Origin: Acidimicrobiales bacterium AG-414-N20
Lineage (GTDB): Bacteria > Actinomycetota > Acidimicrobiia > Acidimicrobiales > MedAcidi-G1
Length of the DNA: 47,368 nucleotides
Assembly (NCBI GenBank): GCA_003214465.1
Contig: QCLO01000010.1
Coordinates: 1-47,368, forward strand
Direction: 5' to 3'
The notes under the pieces are model-generated. The model saw nothing but the letters and a program-made list of their open reading frames with translations, made no database searches and was not told the origin of the DNA. Positions 35,417 to 44,800 of this stretch are shown here, piece by piece; position 1 is the stretch's first letter; every line of letters starts with the position of its first letter. A program made the position numbers and the translations under genes.

Positions 35417-36306
35417 TTTCGAGAAACTTTTTTAAAAAATAAACCCGCAATACCAGTGAGTAGCAAATCTCTAATTAATAAAACAATCCTAAAAGCACCA
35501 ACAAGGAAAAGAGCGTTAACTGTCCAACCAACCACAGCAACAAAAGAAGGCTCGAAAACTCCGAAGCCGTGAGGAACAAAAGGTGCCAAAAGGCTAACCC
35601 TCCAGAAAAGAGAAAACCCCCCGACAGCAGTTGACCAATCAATCGACTGACCCATTAAATGAAAATAAGTGTAAAAAACAGTCCCAAAAATTAACCAATA
35701 AGCAACAAGAGACACATACATACGACCAATGCCAATGTTTGAAATTTTGCTAGGAGTTTCTAATCCTTTGCGTTTAGCCCACCAAGCAAGAATTTTGTTC
35801 AAAATAGGTCTGGCCAAAATTGTTATACCAACTAAAAATAACGCTGAAACCCAGCCCAGCCAGTAAGGAACTGACGAGGAAGCAGCAAGCAATAAAGAGC
35901 CGATAAGAACAGCGATAGGTATAGCAAGCAAATTTTCGATTGCGAACATCACAATTAGCGATCTGGTTGCAACACCTTCATTCGCGAGAATCAGACTTCT
36001 ACTAGCGAAAAGCCAGATCCCACCTGGCAAATAACGTGTAAGAGTCGTTTTAATCGCAGCTTCATTAACTTGCCTCCAACTAACATCTTCACCAAGTTCC
36101 TTTAATGCAATTGTCCAAAAAGCCGTATTAGCTAAAAAAGGTAAAACAGCAAAAATAACAAGTGCGACAATCAACACAGGATGAGAAGCAGAAAAAAGGT
36201 CAAACATTTCTGAGCCTCTATCGACAAGAAGCCAGATGACGATAGCGACCACGACTAAAAGATAAATACGAGTAACCAAACTTTTGTTATAAGTCATTGG
36301 TTCCAT
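35413..36306 (-). CDS. Flippase-like membrane protein (UPF0104/LPG synthase TM type)
   Basis: A 297-residue protein with about eight hydrophobic helices and the TRYLPGGIW motif, like the RYxPGxxW of the UPF0104/lysylphosphatidylglycerol synthase transmembrane family. A second motif, PHGFGVFEP, resembles the P-x-GxGxxE segment of that family. Such proteins often sit in glycan loci, with unproven flippase-like roles. Its start overlaps the end of the pyruvyl transferase gene by 20 bp, so the two are co-transcribed. Confidence 0.8.
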   Translation of the reverse strand: MEPMTYNKSLVTRIYLLVVVAIVIWLLVDRGSEMFDLFSASHPVLIVALVIFAVLPFLANTAFWTIALKELGEDVSWRQVNEAAIKTTLTRYLPGGIWLFASRSLILANEGVATRSLIVMFAIENLLAIPIAVLIGSLLLAASSSVPYWLGWVSALFLVGITILARPILNKILAWWAKRKGLETPSKISNIGIGRMYVSLVAYWLIFGTVFYTYFHLMGQSIDWSTAVGGFSLFWRVSLLAPFVPHGFGVFEPSFVAVVGWTVNALFLVGAFRIVLLIRDLLLTGIAGLFFKKVSRN

Positions 36307-37375
36307 CTAAAAGTTCAATTATTTCCACATTTCTTTGTGAACGATCCTGAAGATTCTCGACATGTTCATTCAGCTCATAACGAGCCGACAGGACGCTTTC
36401 AACAACAGAAACCAAATCGTTTGTATCCGCTTTTGAAGCTGCTGACCCTAAAGAAGATACCAAAGAGTCAAGTTTTTTAGAAAAAGGAAGACAGACCACA
36501 GCAGCGCCTTTCAACGCCCCCACCAAACCAGCGTGATACCTCATAGTCACAATCGCTTCTACGCCATCAAAACATTGTTCAAGTGTTAACAAATCTGGGT
36601 TTAGCAGTTCACTGTTCACTTGAAGTTTGTCTGCGACCCTCTGATGCAATTGAGCATCCTCACTTTCATTTAATGAAATAAACCTGACACTTAGACCCGT
36701 AGAAATTGCGACAGCATTGATGCTTTCAGCCAGATTTATAATCTCACTTTCTGGCATTGAAGCTCTAGGACCCACTGCTGCTGGTAAGAATCGCGCAGTT
36801 TGAGGGTTACGCAAAGAGACTCCAAGAAAACCCGAAGAAGAAACTCGTGGGACTTCATCAGAAACATTCCAGAGCCAGCCAAGATCAGCAGCTCTAACAA
36901 CATTAGGTATATTTAGAGATTCAAGAATCTGAGCCGAGGTTTCATCTCTTACCGAAACCCCTAGATGACCTTTGAATTTATTTGAAACTTGTTTTAAAGC
37001 CCTTTTGCCTGTTAATCCTGAAGCTCCTAAACCGATTCCAACCCAAGGAATATTTTGTTTTCGCGCCGCACTAATCCGTCTCAAGTGGAAAGGTAGATTC
37101 CAGATTCCTGTTTCATTTTGAAGAAGTCCTCCACCTCCGAAAACAAGAGCATCACTTTCAGCTAACTGTTTTTTAAACTCAGAAAAATTGATATGGCTAA
37201 AGGAATCCACATCAAAGCTTTCACTGGTTTTGACCGGATCAACCGACGGAACAGACACTTTTACCCCTTTTTCTTTTAAAAGACGCAGGAGTATTGAAAA
37301 GATTAATTCATCGCCAAGATTGGAAGAACCAACCCAGGCCCCAATTACTGCTCGGTCGATCACGCATCTCGACAC
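36287..37375 (-). CDS. Polysaccharide pyruvyl transferase family (CsaB-like)
   Basis: A 362-residue member of the polysaccharide pyruvyl transferase family, which transfers pyruvate from PEP to a sugar to form a ketal. It has GSSNLGDELI (residues 16-25) at the N-terminus, the glycine-rich FGGGGLLQNETG, VRDETSAQIL, and MRYHAGLVGALKGAAVV. CsaB enzymes pyruvylate ManNAc in wall polysaccharide, which is what SLH domains bind. It starts with GTG; a second GTG four codons later is an alternative. The start codon is only 12 bp from the divergent gene's ATG. Confidence 0.88.
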   Translation of the reverse strand: MSRCVIDRAVIGAWVGSSNLGDELIFSILLRLLKEKGVKVSVPSVDPVKTSESFDVDSFSHINFSEFKKQLAESDALVFGGGGLLQNETGIWNLPFHLRRISAARKQNIPWVGIGLGASGLTGKRALKQVSNKFKGHLGVSVRDETSAQILESLNIPNVVRAADLGWLWNVSDEVPRVSSSGFLGVSLRNPQTARFLPAAVGPRASMPESEIINLAESINAVAISTGLSVRFISLNESEDAQLHQRVADKLQVNSELLNPDLLTLEQCFDGVEAIVTMRYHAGLVGALKGAAVVCLPFSKKLDSLVSSLGSAASKADTNDLVSVVESVLSARYELNEHVENLQDRSQRNVEIIELLDGTNDL

Positions 37376-37387
37376 TATCGTGATGTA

Positions 37388-38842
37388 ATGGTTGAGATGA
37401 CAGAAACTAGCAATGAAAAACTTATAACAAAGATAGCCGTATCCATAATGGCTTTATTTCTGCTAGTTTCGTGGATTCCAGCTTTTGGGATGCCACTAGG
37501 AGATTCGCATGAAGGACGAGTTTTAGGACAGTTTGCTCTACACATGAAAAATTTTTGGAGCATGGGTGTAGTTGCTTCTTCTTTTGGCGCTTCGTGGGAA
37601 CCTTTTTCTGATATCCCATATACTCATCATCCTCCGGTTTTAACTTTCCTGCATGTAATAGTTTCATCAATCATTGGGGAAGGTTTAAAACAAATAAAGT
37701 TAATAAGTTATATTGCTGGAGTTCTTACAATCCCTGCTCTTTTTTCAATGGGAAAAAATCTTGGCATCAACTCTAAAGCAGTAACTATTTCAATCTTGTT
37801 TTTGATAACTACACCTTGGTGGTGGGTTTATGGACGTCTAGGACTTGGGCTACTCCCCAATGTCTTGATGATCGGAACTATTTTGGCTGCGACAGAAAAG
37901 CCCACTAAGCGGAAAACAGTTGTTGCTTCACTAGCGACATTTTTTGCAGTGGCAGCTTCCTGGCATGGAGTATTTTTGTTTCCTTTTTTGTGGTTTCAAA
38001 CTTGGAGGCGAAGAAAGTTCGATCAACTGACATTTTCTTTGATGGGAGTGAGCATATTAGGTGGTTTGGTGATTCTTTTATGGGTGTCCCAAGGAGGTGG
38101 ACTTAGCGAACTTGGCGATCACATTGGTGAGCGAGTCGAAAGGGACTGGACTTGGAATCAATTTGCTGAGAGGCAATGGGATTTTGCCCAAGCTCTCCTA
38201 CCCCTCTGGTACACGATTCTTGCCTTGCCAGCATTAGCAGTCGGATTAATTGATTCTCGGACACGTTTTTTAACAACCTCTCTCATTTCAATGGTTCTGG
38301 TTTTTGCTTTAGTCCCTTCAAACGGAGCTTGGATTCACGACTATTGGAACTTTCCGATTCTTCTAACCCTTTTCCCAGGGTTTGCAGTGATGAGCGAATG
38401 GATCTTTAGTTTCATTAAAGAAAAAATCCGTTTAGAAAAAACAGACTCAATAACGCTTGGAGGGTTTTTGTTGCTTGCTTCCTCATTGATACTTGTATTA
38501 CAACCAGTGAATTTGCATAAACGTTATTTTGACGAAACATCTGATGCCGGAGAGCTCGTTGCTTCGACAGAACTGTCAAGCGGTCAAAAAACTGCCTGGC
38601 ACCTCCCTCAAGTGCCATGGCCAACATGGGTTTCCAATAAATGGAATGTTCCAACTACTAGCCTCCTAAACTCAGAAGATCTAGGTACCGTTCCTTCTGG
38701 GGACATTGTCTTATTTCGTATTGACCGTTTACCGGATTGGCTTGATGGAAAAATTGAATTTGAAATTGAAAATCAAAAAGGTAAATACGCAACAATCACG
38801 GCTCATGTCATGAAACAGCATGTCATTGAGGTAATAAAATGA
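37388..38842 (+). CDS. GT-C membrane glycosyltransferase (PMT/ArnT-like)
   Basis: A 484-residue protein with about 11 hydrophobic helices. The first outside loop has GDSHEGR (residues 38-44), a variant of the catalytic D/E-E-x-R motif of PMT_2/ArnT glycosyltransferases, and YTHHPP (residues 78-83), typical of the next loop. It would transfer a sugar from a polyprenyl-phosphate donor outside the membrane. Start choices are ATG 37388 or ATG 37397, and neither has a strong Shine-Dalgarno. TATCGT at 37376-37381 lies 6 nt before the first ATG and could be a -10 giving a leaderless message. The end overlaps the next gene by ATGA. Confidence 0.85.
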   Translation: MVEMTETSNEKLITKIAVSIMALFLLVSWIPAFGMPLGDSHEGRVLGQFALHMKNFWSMGVVASSFGASWEPFSDIPYTHHPPVLTFLHVIVSSIIGEGLKQIKLISYIAGVLTIPALFSMGKNLGINSKAVTISILFLITTPWWWVYGRLGLGLLPNVLMIGTILAATEKPTKRKTVVASLATFFAVAASWHGVFLFPFLWFQTWRRRKFDQLTFSLMGVSILGGLVILLWVSQGGGLSELGDHIGERVERDWTWNQFAERQWDFAQALLPLWYTILALPALAVGLIDSRTRFLTTSLISMVLVFALVPSNGAWIHDYWNFPILLTLFPGFAVMSEWIFSFIKEKIRLEKTDSITLGGFLLLASSLILVLQPVNLHKRYFDETSDAGELVASTELSSGQKTAWHLPQVPWPTWVSNKWNVPTTSLLNSEDLGTVPSGDIVLFRIDRLPDWLDGKIEFEIENQKGKYATITAHVMKQHVIEVIK

Positions 38843-41721
38843 CACAATCTGCAAGTTCAAAAGATCATGACAGCGAGGTATTTGTTCAGGAAGATTTAAT
38901 AGAAAAAGCTGTGCACGGGAATGACTGGAGAACTCTTAACCCTGCGCAAATCGGTGAAGGTGAATTTGTTGACCATGTAACAGTCATTTTGCCTTGTTAC
39001 ATGGGGCAGAAGGAACTCGCATTGACCTTTGCGGGCTTGTCGAGACAAACGTACCCGCATCATCTAATTGAAGTAATAGTCGTTGACGACGGTTCTGACC
39101 CTCCAATTAAACTCCCCTCGCAACTCCCATTCGAAACATCAGTTGTCGTGCAAGAACGCGATGGGTTTGGTTTAGCGAGAGCGCGAAATTTAGGTGCCAA
39201 AAATGCTAAAGGAGAGATACTGATCTTCCTTGATTGTGACATGATTCCTGAACAACAACTTGTTGAAGCACATGCAAGATGGCACCACGAAAATAAATTT
39301 GGGCTGACTCTTGGTTTCAGAAGCCATGCTGATTTTTCAGGAATATCTCCAGAAGATTTAGTTAAAGCTAATAAAGTCGAAGATCTTTTATCTGGAAGAA
39401 AAGTGACAACACCTCAATGGATCGAATTTCACATGAGGCGCACAAAAAACTTGACTTCAAATGACAGTGACTTATTTCGAATTGCAACAGGAGGAAACCT
39501 AGGGGTCCGTAAATCATTTTTTGACACTGTAGGTGGATTCGATTCTTCTTTTAGACAATGGGGAGGAGAGGACATCGAATTCGGATTTAGGGCTTTCAAT
39601 TTAGGAGGAGTTTTAATACCCGAACGTTTTTCTAAGGCTTGGCACCAAGGTGAAGGTGCCAGCCCGGATCTTGATGAGGAAATTTCACTTGAACAGCAAC
39701 GAAATCGCCTATCACATCTAATTGCTGAAAGAACGTTCCGAGATTTAGCACCTGGGCGGAGTTTTGAAGTGCCATTTTTGACAGTTTCTATAAATGCTGA
39801 TCATCAAACCTTTGAAGAAGTTGCTGCTCAAGTAGATTCGATACTCTCCTCAACATTTCATGATCTTACTATAGGTATAAAAATTTCTGAGTTTCATCCA
39901 GATGGTATAAATCTGGAAAGACAGTATGGCCCCGACCCTCGAGTGGTTATATGCGACGACATATCAGAAAAAATCCCTTTCGCTTTTTTTCGTTTAGAAG
40001 TCCCTTCGGGATTTTGTTTTGAACCTGATGATATTCATTATTTAATCAGCAAGATAGAAAAGCGAGGAGTATTAAAAGTAGATTTAGGAACAAGGGGCGA
40101 AATTCGCTTAGCTACTAATCGTGCTCTAAAACGTTCAGAGCAATTAGGGATAAGCGAAAAATGGTTAGGAGCCAGCTCTCTCTTTGGTGAAACTTTTCTA
40201 CCCTATGAAGCATTTCGGACCGATATTAAATCAGGTAAAACAAATGCACCTTCGGGTCTTTCGTTGAATCCGCCTGTTTGGCGACTTGCTTCAAAAGTGT
40301 TCAAAAAAATTATCTCTATAAGATCCCTTAAAGATTTACGTTTTGTAACTGAATGGTTATTTCGAGGTTCGTTCAATGTCGTACGTCGCTTCAGAATCAA
40401 AGAAAAAGTTAAGATTTTTCAAAGTGCAAGAAATGCCCTACACGCGCCAAATTGGATTCGCATAGAAGGAGATCCTTCACATTTTCCACATGCGAGGCCA
40501 TGGAGAGGCAACAAAAGTGGTGTTGAAGCAATTTTAGTTTCACCGGATGCGGCAGATAATTGGGATGCTTCAATAAATGGAACTGTCTTTATAGGCCATA
40601 AAACAGGGATTCCATTAGCTGCACCAATTAACTCTTTAATATTTAACCCTTCTGGTTACAGGCAAGTTTCTGCCAATTCTCAAATAGGGCTGGCACCAGA
40701 GTTAAAAAGAGACGCGGATTTTATAAGACAGGCACGTTCAGCCTTGGCTGTTGAAGTTGACGCCGTTGATTCATTCAAGGCGGCTGAAACAATTCTGAAA
40801 CTGTCAGCCATAGGCGTGCCAACTGTGGTTGACGATTTGTCGGCAGCAGAGCAGTGGATTGGCGAACCAATGACATCAGCATTAAGAGCAGTGAAAGTTG
40901 AACTCCTTCATGACCATACAGAAAGAGAGAGAATCTCTGTACAACTTCGCCGAATTGCTCTAAAGAACCACTCATATCCAGAACGTTTAAAACAGATTAG
41001 GAAGAGTGCTGGTTTAACAGTTTTCAATGAAACTTCCGTATCAGCTGTGGTGGCAACAAAAAGACCTGACATGGTTGAGCGCATATTCGCGAATGTTAAG
41101 AACCAAGATTACAAAAATCTTGAGCTTATTATCGCCTTGCATGGTAATGGTTTTGAAACTTCATATCCAGATTTCACGAACACTGAACTACCAGTAACAA
41201 TTTTACGATTTTCAGAAGAAGAAATTTTCGGGAATGTAATTTCCCAAGCTTCATCAGTAGCACAGGGGGAATGGATAACCAAAATGGATGATGATGATTG
41301 GTACGGGCATGAGCATGTATCTGATCTAATTTTGGCCTCAAGCTATTCAAATGCTGATTTGGTAGGTAAAAGTTCAGAGTTTGTTTATTTGACAGAACAA
41401 AATCAAACAATCAGAAGAGATTTAGGAAATAGCGAGGTTGAGAGCCTAACGTTAGGTGGCGGAACGCTTCTTATACGTTCTTCTCTTTTGAAAGAAACTC
41501 ATGGTTGGAGATCATTATCAAGAGGTATTGATGTTGCACTTATTGAGGATTCGGCTCTTGCGGGGGGGCGAATATGGAGAACACATCCTTTCGGGTATCT
41601 TTTAAGACGTACTCAAGGTCAGCACACTTGGGAAGTGGACGACAGTTATTTCCTTAAACATTCTTATCGGAGATGGGATGGCAAAGCTTTTGACTTAGTA
41701 GGAGTTGTAGGAGACGATTAA
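38839..41721 (+). CDS. Bifunctional two-domain family 2 glycosyltransferase
   Basis: A 960-residue cytoplasmic protein with two GT-A domains. Domain 1 (about 48-300): VTVILPCYMGQKELAL, VDDGSDPP, the DxD FLDCDM (Asp132/Asp134), and the acceptor/base motif GGEDIEFGFR (Glu244-Asp245). Domain 2 (about 728-930): VSAVVATKRPDMVE and the acidic motif KMDDDDW (817-820). Between them lie ~400 residues without clear motifs, including a basic stretch (about 495-535) and possible nucleotide-sugar-like folds. Two GT2 domains in one chain, as in chondroitin- or heparosan-type synthases, would add two alternating linkages. It is coupled to the GT-C gene by ATGA. Products are unknown. Confidence 0.88.
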   Translation: MTQSASSKDHDSEVFVQEDLIEKAVHGNDWRTLNPAQIGEGEFVDHVTVILPCYMGQKELALTFAGLSRQTYPHHLIEVIVVDDGSDPPIKLPSQLPFETSVVVQERDGFGLARARNLGAKNAKGEILIFLDCDMIPEQQLVEAHARWHHENKFGLTLGFRSHADFSGISPEDLVKANKVEDLLSGRKVTTPQWIEFHMRRTKNLTSNDSDLFRIATGGNLGVRKSFFDTVGGFDSSFRQWGGEDIEFGFRAFNLGGVLIPERFSKAWHQGEGASPDLDEEISLEQQRNRLSHLIAERTFRDLAPGRSFEVPFLTVSINADHQTFEEVAAQVDSILSSTFHDLTIGIKISEFHPDGINLERQYGPDPRVVICDDISEKIPFAFFRLEVPSGFCFEPDDIHYLISKIEKRGVLKVDLGTRGEIRLATNRALKRSEQLGISEKWLGASSLFGETFLPYEAFRTDIKSGKTNAPSGLSLNPPVWRLASKVFKKIISIRSLKDLRFVTEWLFRGSFNVVRRFRIKEKVKIFQSARNALHAPNWIRIEGDPSHFPHARPWRGNKSGVEAILVSPDAADNWDASINGTVFIGHKTGIPLAAPINSLIFNPSGYRQVSANSQIGLAPELKRDADFIRQARSALAVEVDAVDSFKAAETILKLSAIGVPTVVDDLSAAEQWIGEPMTSALRAVKVELLHDHTERERISVQLRRIALKNHSYPERLKQIRKSAGLTVFNETSVSAVVATKRPDMVERIFANVKNQDYKNLELIIALHGNGFETSYPDFTNTELPVTILRFSEEEIFGNVISQASSVAQGEWITKMDDDDWYGHEHVSDLILASSYSNADLVGKSSEFVYLTEQNQTIRRDLGNSEVESLTLGGGTLLIRSSLLKETHGWRSLSRGIDVALIEDSALAGGRIWRTHPFGYLLRRTQGQHTWEVDDSYFLKHSYRRWDGKAFDLVGVVGDD

Positions 41722-41735
41722 ATCAACTTTTAATC
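41716..41735. terminator. Hairpin across two convergent stop codons
   Basis: Inverted repeat GATTAAA (41716-41722) and TTTAATC (41729-41735) with a 6-nt loop. It includes the TAA of the glycosyltransferase gene and the TAA of the convergent kinase gene. It is mostly A-T pairs, so weak, but its position suggests a bidirectional end signal. Confidence 0.35.
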
Positions 41736-43010
41736 TTGTGGTTCGCCAAACCTTACAATAATGCTTGTCCCAGACCCTTCACCTATTCTCACGTCACCCC
41801 CAGATGCTTCTGCAATACGACGTACGATATCGAGACCCAGACCACTAGATTCGCCCGTAGAGGAACCTCTATCGAAAACATCAGGAGAGGAAAGGCCTTC
41901 CCCTTCGTCTGAGACAGTTAGGCACGGAGGATTAGTTGTTACACGTACTGAGAATCCCGTTCCTGCGGAAGTGTGCGTTAGAACATTTTGAACAAGGTTA
42001 TCTAAGGCAGTTAATATTTCAGCGTCGGGTGAAGAGACCAAGATTTCTTGGTTCTGAGGACTTTCCACCTTCAGGAACCTGTCTTGGGCGGCTGCAACTA
42101 CTTGCCAGAAGCCCATACGTCTAGAAACCACCGAAGCTAAATCCGCAATAGACCCGTGCTCATCTTCGTTCCGACGAACATCTTCTATTAGGGCTGTCAC
42201 CTCACCCTCTAGGTTTGAAATGTCAGAAATTAGAGATGAGCGCTGAGTGAGATCTTTTATCGACTCAGCTTGGAGACGTAGAGCAGCCAATGGGGTACGA
42301 AGACGGTGGGAAAGATCTGCCACTCTCTCTCTTTCTGCAGTTAATAAGTCGGCGACTCTTTCTGCCAAAAGATTAAACGCCCTGCCAGATTCTAAGATTT
42401 CTGGAGGGCCTTTTGGTTTGACTCTTGCAGCTAGATCGCCCCTGGCCCACCGGTGGGCTGCATCAGAAAGTTCTTTAACAGGTCTAACTAAAGTTGCAGC
42501 GAAACGGTCAGCTAGAGGCACTGTTCCTATTATTACTACGAGACCTAAGGCTGAAATAATAAGCCACGAAGTTGAAACACCTTCTCGAAGCTCCGAGTCA
42601 CTTACGAAAGCTGCCACTACTATAGGAGTGTCATTTCCCGCAAAAGCAACGGGCACCAAAGCCACAGCTCCGCTTTCAACATCGGCTACAACAGAGCCAG
42701 CATTTACTATTGGTAGCGAAGCTAAATCTACTGGTAGTGACCCGACCGAAGTGCCGTCAGTGAGAATTATGATTATATTTTCCTCTCCGAATGAAGCAAG
42801 AATAAATTCTGCTTCATTGGATCCTGGTACCGCCCCTGTTGAACCTGCTACTGCAGCCAGTGACGTTGCAACTCCACGTGCGTTCGATTGAGCACTAGCC
42901 AAGCCCCTTACCTCAGCCTGTGAGCGAACTGAAAGAGCTAACGGCACAAGGAAACCTACAGTAAGCATCACTGCAAGAGCCATAAATACCCACGCTAAAC
43001 GCCGCCTCAT
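41730..43010 (-). CDS. Sensor histidine kinase
   Basis: A 426-residue membrane histidine kinase. TM1 is near the N-terminus, an extracytoplasmic sensing region covers about 30-145, TM2 about 147-168, then HAMP (VRPVKELSDAAHRWARGDL). The HisKA H-box is LSHRLRTPLAALR with phospho-acceptor His235, and the HATPase_c domain has DNLVQNVLTH (N box), VSDEGEGL (G1) and SSGLGLDIVRRIAEAS (G2). The gene overlaps its response regulator by ATGA, so they form one operon. The signal is unknown; a link to envelope state is only a guess from neighbouring surface genes. Confidence 0.94.
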   Translation of the reverse strand: MRRRLAWVFMALAVMLTVGFLVPLALSVRSQAEVRGLASAQSNARGVATSLAAVAGSTGAVPGSNEAEFILASFGEENIIIILTDGTSVGSLPVDLASLPIVNAGSVVADVESGAVALVPVAFAGNDTPIVVAAFVSDSELREGVSTSWLIISALGLVVIIGTVPLADRFAATLVRPVKELSDAAHRWARGDLAARVKPKGPPEILESGRAFNLLAERVADLLTAERERVADLSHRLRTPLAALRLQAESIKDLTQRSSLISDISNLEGEVTALIEDVRRNEDEHGSIADLASVVSRRMGFWQVVAAAQDRFLKVESPQNQEILVSSPDAEILTALDNLVQNVLTHTSAGTGFSVRVTTNPPCLTVSDEGEGLSSPDVFDRGSSTGESSGLGLDIVRRIAEASGGDVRIGEGSGTSIIVRFGEPQD

Positions 43011-43693
43011 TTGGACTCTGGATCCTGAAGACGAACTCCTACACCAATTACGGTATGAAGATAACGGCTTTTGTCATCGGGTTTCTCACCAAGTTTTTTA
43101 CGAAGTGTTGATATATGAACATCTATTGTCCTACCTTCAGTTCCGACTGGTGATTTCCATACAGCTGCATGTAGTTCTTCTTTTGGTACAACAGTCCCGG
43201 GTCTTGCAGCTAGATAAGCCAGAACATCAAACTCTTTAGCAGTTAGTTCGAGCTCTTTATCTTCAAGAAAAACTTGACGAGGGCCTAAATGGATCTCGAG
43301 TTCGTTAATTTTTAGGATCTCAGTTTTTTGCCTAGCGGAACGTCTCAGAAGAGCAGAGACTCGCGCCGAAAGCTGTGGTCCTGAAACGGGCTTGACAACA
43401 TAATCATCTGCTCCCCCATCGAAAGCAGTCAATACAGTTTGCTCATCCTCTCGAGCTGTCAGTATCAGAACTGGAATTTCTGCCACGCTACGAATCATTT
43501 TGATTAAGTCGAGACCATCAAGATCAGGTAACCCAAGATCCAGCACAATCATTTCTGGGGCATCAGAGGTAACAGCTTGAAGACCATCTAGTCCAGTAGC
43601 TTCACTGCTGACAGCGTGACCTTCATCTGCAAGATGCTTGCAGACCAGCTCACGTATTCTTTGATCATCTTCAATTACAAGTATTCGTGCCAT
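43007..43693 (-). CDS. OmpR/PhoB-family response regulator
   Basis: DNA-binding response regulator of 228 residues. The receiver domain (1-~118) has acidic Asp9/Asp10, the phosphorylation site Asp52 in VLDLGLPD, the switch Thr in LILTAR, and Lys in YVVKP. The C-terminal winged helix (about 130-225) has LTAKEFDVLAYLA and RTIDVHISTLRKKLG. It partners the histidine kinase that follows. It is transcribed away from the surface-protein gene at 43748, sharing a 54-bp promoter gap, so it may regulate that gene, though no operator repeat was recognised. Confidence 0.95.
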   Translation of the reverse strand: MARILVIEDDQRIRELVCKHLADEGHAVSSEATGLDGLQAVTSDAPEMIVLDLGLPDLDGLDLIKMIRSVAEIPVLILTAREDEQTVLTAFDGGADDYVVKPVSGPQLSARVSALLRRSARQKTEILKINELEIHLGPRQVFLEDKELELTAKEFDVLAYLAARPGTVVPKEELHAAVWKSPVGTEGRTIDVHISTLRKKLGEKPDDKSRYLHTVIGVGVRLQDPESK

Positions 43694-43747
43694 GTTTACT
43701 CCATATGATGGCAGTAAGTTCTTAGATATGACGATACTTGAGGTTTG

Positions 43748-44644
43748 ATGCGTAAAGCGTTAGTTATATTTTTTTGGTTAGTGGCGACCATAGGGGTAAC
43801 TTATGTCGCTAATGCCGCTGTGGGTCTAGTTGATAAGCAAGTACTACCCGCCGGGTCCCGAATTCAGGTTCTTTCATTCAAAGAAAAAAGTCCTGAAATT
43901 GTTTTAGAAGCCTCTATTGATTTGAGCGAAGACTCTACAGACGGAACTTTCCCCACTGAAACCGAGGAAATTACTAATGAAACAACCACAACATCACCTA
44001 AAATTTCAACTACTACCAGCCTAATATTGTTACCCGAACCCGAGCCCGAGCCCGAACCTGAGCCTGAACCTGAGCCCGAACCTGTAGTTCAAACAACTAC
44101 CACTGAAGTTGTATTAATAACTACAACCGTTCCGCCCGTAACAACTACTACTAGAGCTGTTTCCCCATTGAATATTTCGGAAATAAATCTACCAAAAGCA
44201 AAAATGGGCGCCGATTACTCTTTTCAATTAAATGCTGAGGGTGGAATTGCCCCATATGAATGGTCTTTGAGCTCGGGAAACCTACCGGACGATCTAAAAA
44301 TTTCCAAAAACGGTTTAATTTCAGGTGTTTTGAGTGAGTCTGAGGAAGCTTCACTTAGTTTCACCGTTCGCGATAGCACACAGAAAACCGCTATTTCAGA
44401 AGAGATTCTGTTGCAAATTGAAAAAACACGTAAGACTGTTGTAGCACGAGGTGGTACAGCATTTATTGATATTGATGGAGATTTGGTTTCATTGTTTCTA
44501 GTTTCACCTGCAGACGGTTATTCAGCCGTAATAGTTGAATCAGGCGGTTTCAGAGTAGAGGTTCAATTTGTTCCGATTCAGGGCGACTCAACTTCTTATG
44601 TAGTCTGTGAAGTCAACAATGGAGTTAACTGCACAAGTGATTGA
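43748..44644 (+). CDS. Exported Thr/Glu-Pro-rich surface protein with Ig-like domain
   Basis: A 298-residue protein with an N-terminal signal peptide or anchor (RKALVIFFWLVATIGVTYVANA). A Thr-rich segment, a (Glu-Pro) tract at about residues 96-112, and a second Thr-rich segment form an extended stalk. Residues ~140-225 match the putative Ig-like pattern PYEWSLSSGNLPDDLKIS-x-NGLISG seen in many bacterial surface proteins, followed by a small C-terminal beta domain with two Cys. The start at ATG 43748 is preferred to the TTG just before it. It stands between a two-component system and the S-layer-like gene; a ligand is not identifiable. Confidence 0.8.
   Translation: MRKALVIFFWLVATIGVTYVANAAVGLVDKQVLPAGSRIQVLSFKEKSPEIVLEASIDLSEDSTDGTFPTETEEITNETTTTSPKISTTTSLILLPEPEPEPEPEPEPEPEPVVQTTTTEVVLITTTVPPVTTTTRAVSPLNISEINLPKAKMGADYSFQLNAEGGIAPYEWSLSSGNLPDDLKISKNGLISGVLSESEEASLSFTVRDSTQKTAISEEILLQIEKTRKTVVARGGTAFIDIDGDLVSLFLVSPADGYSAVIVESGGFRVEVQFVPIQGDSTSYVVCEVNNGVNCTSD
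44033..44083 (+). repeat. Glu-Pro codon repeat
   Basis: Eight Pro-Glu units plus a final Pro, encoded by near-identical CCN-GAR hexamers (CCCGAA, CCCGAG, CCTGAG, CCTGAA). Rigid extended linker, and a likely site of slippage length variation between strains. Confidence 0.85.
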
Positions 44645-44742
44645 ATAAAGTAGATTTTCCCTTGTTTTCGGGGTTTTTAAAATTTTACATCTTCTTTACA
44701 TTGTCTTTTCTTGATTAACACACGCCTGTTTTCTAGGTGTTT

Positions 44743-44748
44743 TATACT
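44743..44748 (+). promoter_or_regulatory. Putative -10 box of the S-layer-like gene
   Basis: TATACT at 44743-44748, about 80 nt before the ATG. It would give a 5' UTR of about 73 nt containing the hairpin described next. No strong -35 was found. The rest of the 183-bp gap (44645-44827) is T-rich near 44670-44700, with only a weak CCC/GGG hairpin before a T run at 44673-44680. Confidence 0.4.
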
Positions 44749-44760
44749 TTTTGGTACGAG

Positions 44761-44800
44761 TGTGCTGTCTTCGTGTTTTTGAAGGCGCGGGCTCAGCACA
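44761..44800 (+). promoter_or_regulatory. Structured 5' UTR hairpin of the S-layer-like gene
   Basis: Outer stem TGTGCTG (44761-44767) with CAGCACA (44794-44800), a perfect 7 bp; inner stem CTTC (44769-44772) with GAAG (44781-44784). It would lie at the 5' end of the mRNA, leaving the GGAG ribosome-binding site (44817-44820) single-stranded. Such 5' structures often stabilise highly expressed surface-protein mRNAs. Confidence 0.5.

Noticed and set aside
42247-42891. 214-codon plus-strand ORF
   Set aside because: It is antisense to the histidine kinase HAMP/HisKA region and has low-complexity Ser/Ala/Thr composition.
44708-44745. CAC-GCCT / AGGTG hairpin as a terminator after the stalk protein gene
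   Set aside because: The stem needs a 2-nt bulge, and its T run overlaps the likely -10 of the next gene, so the evidence is too weak.
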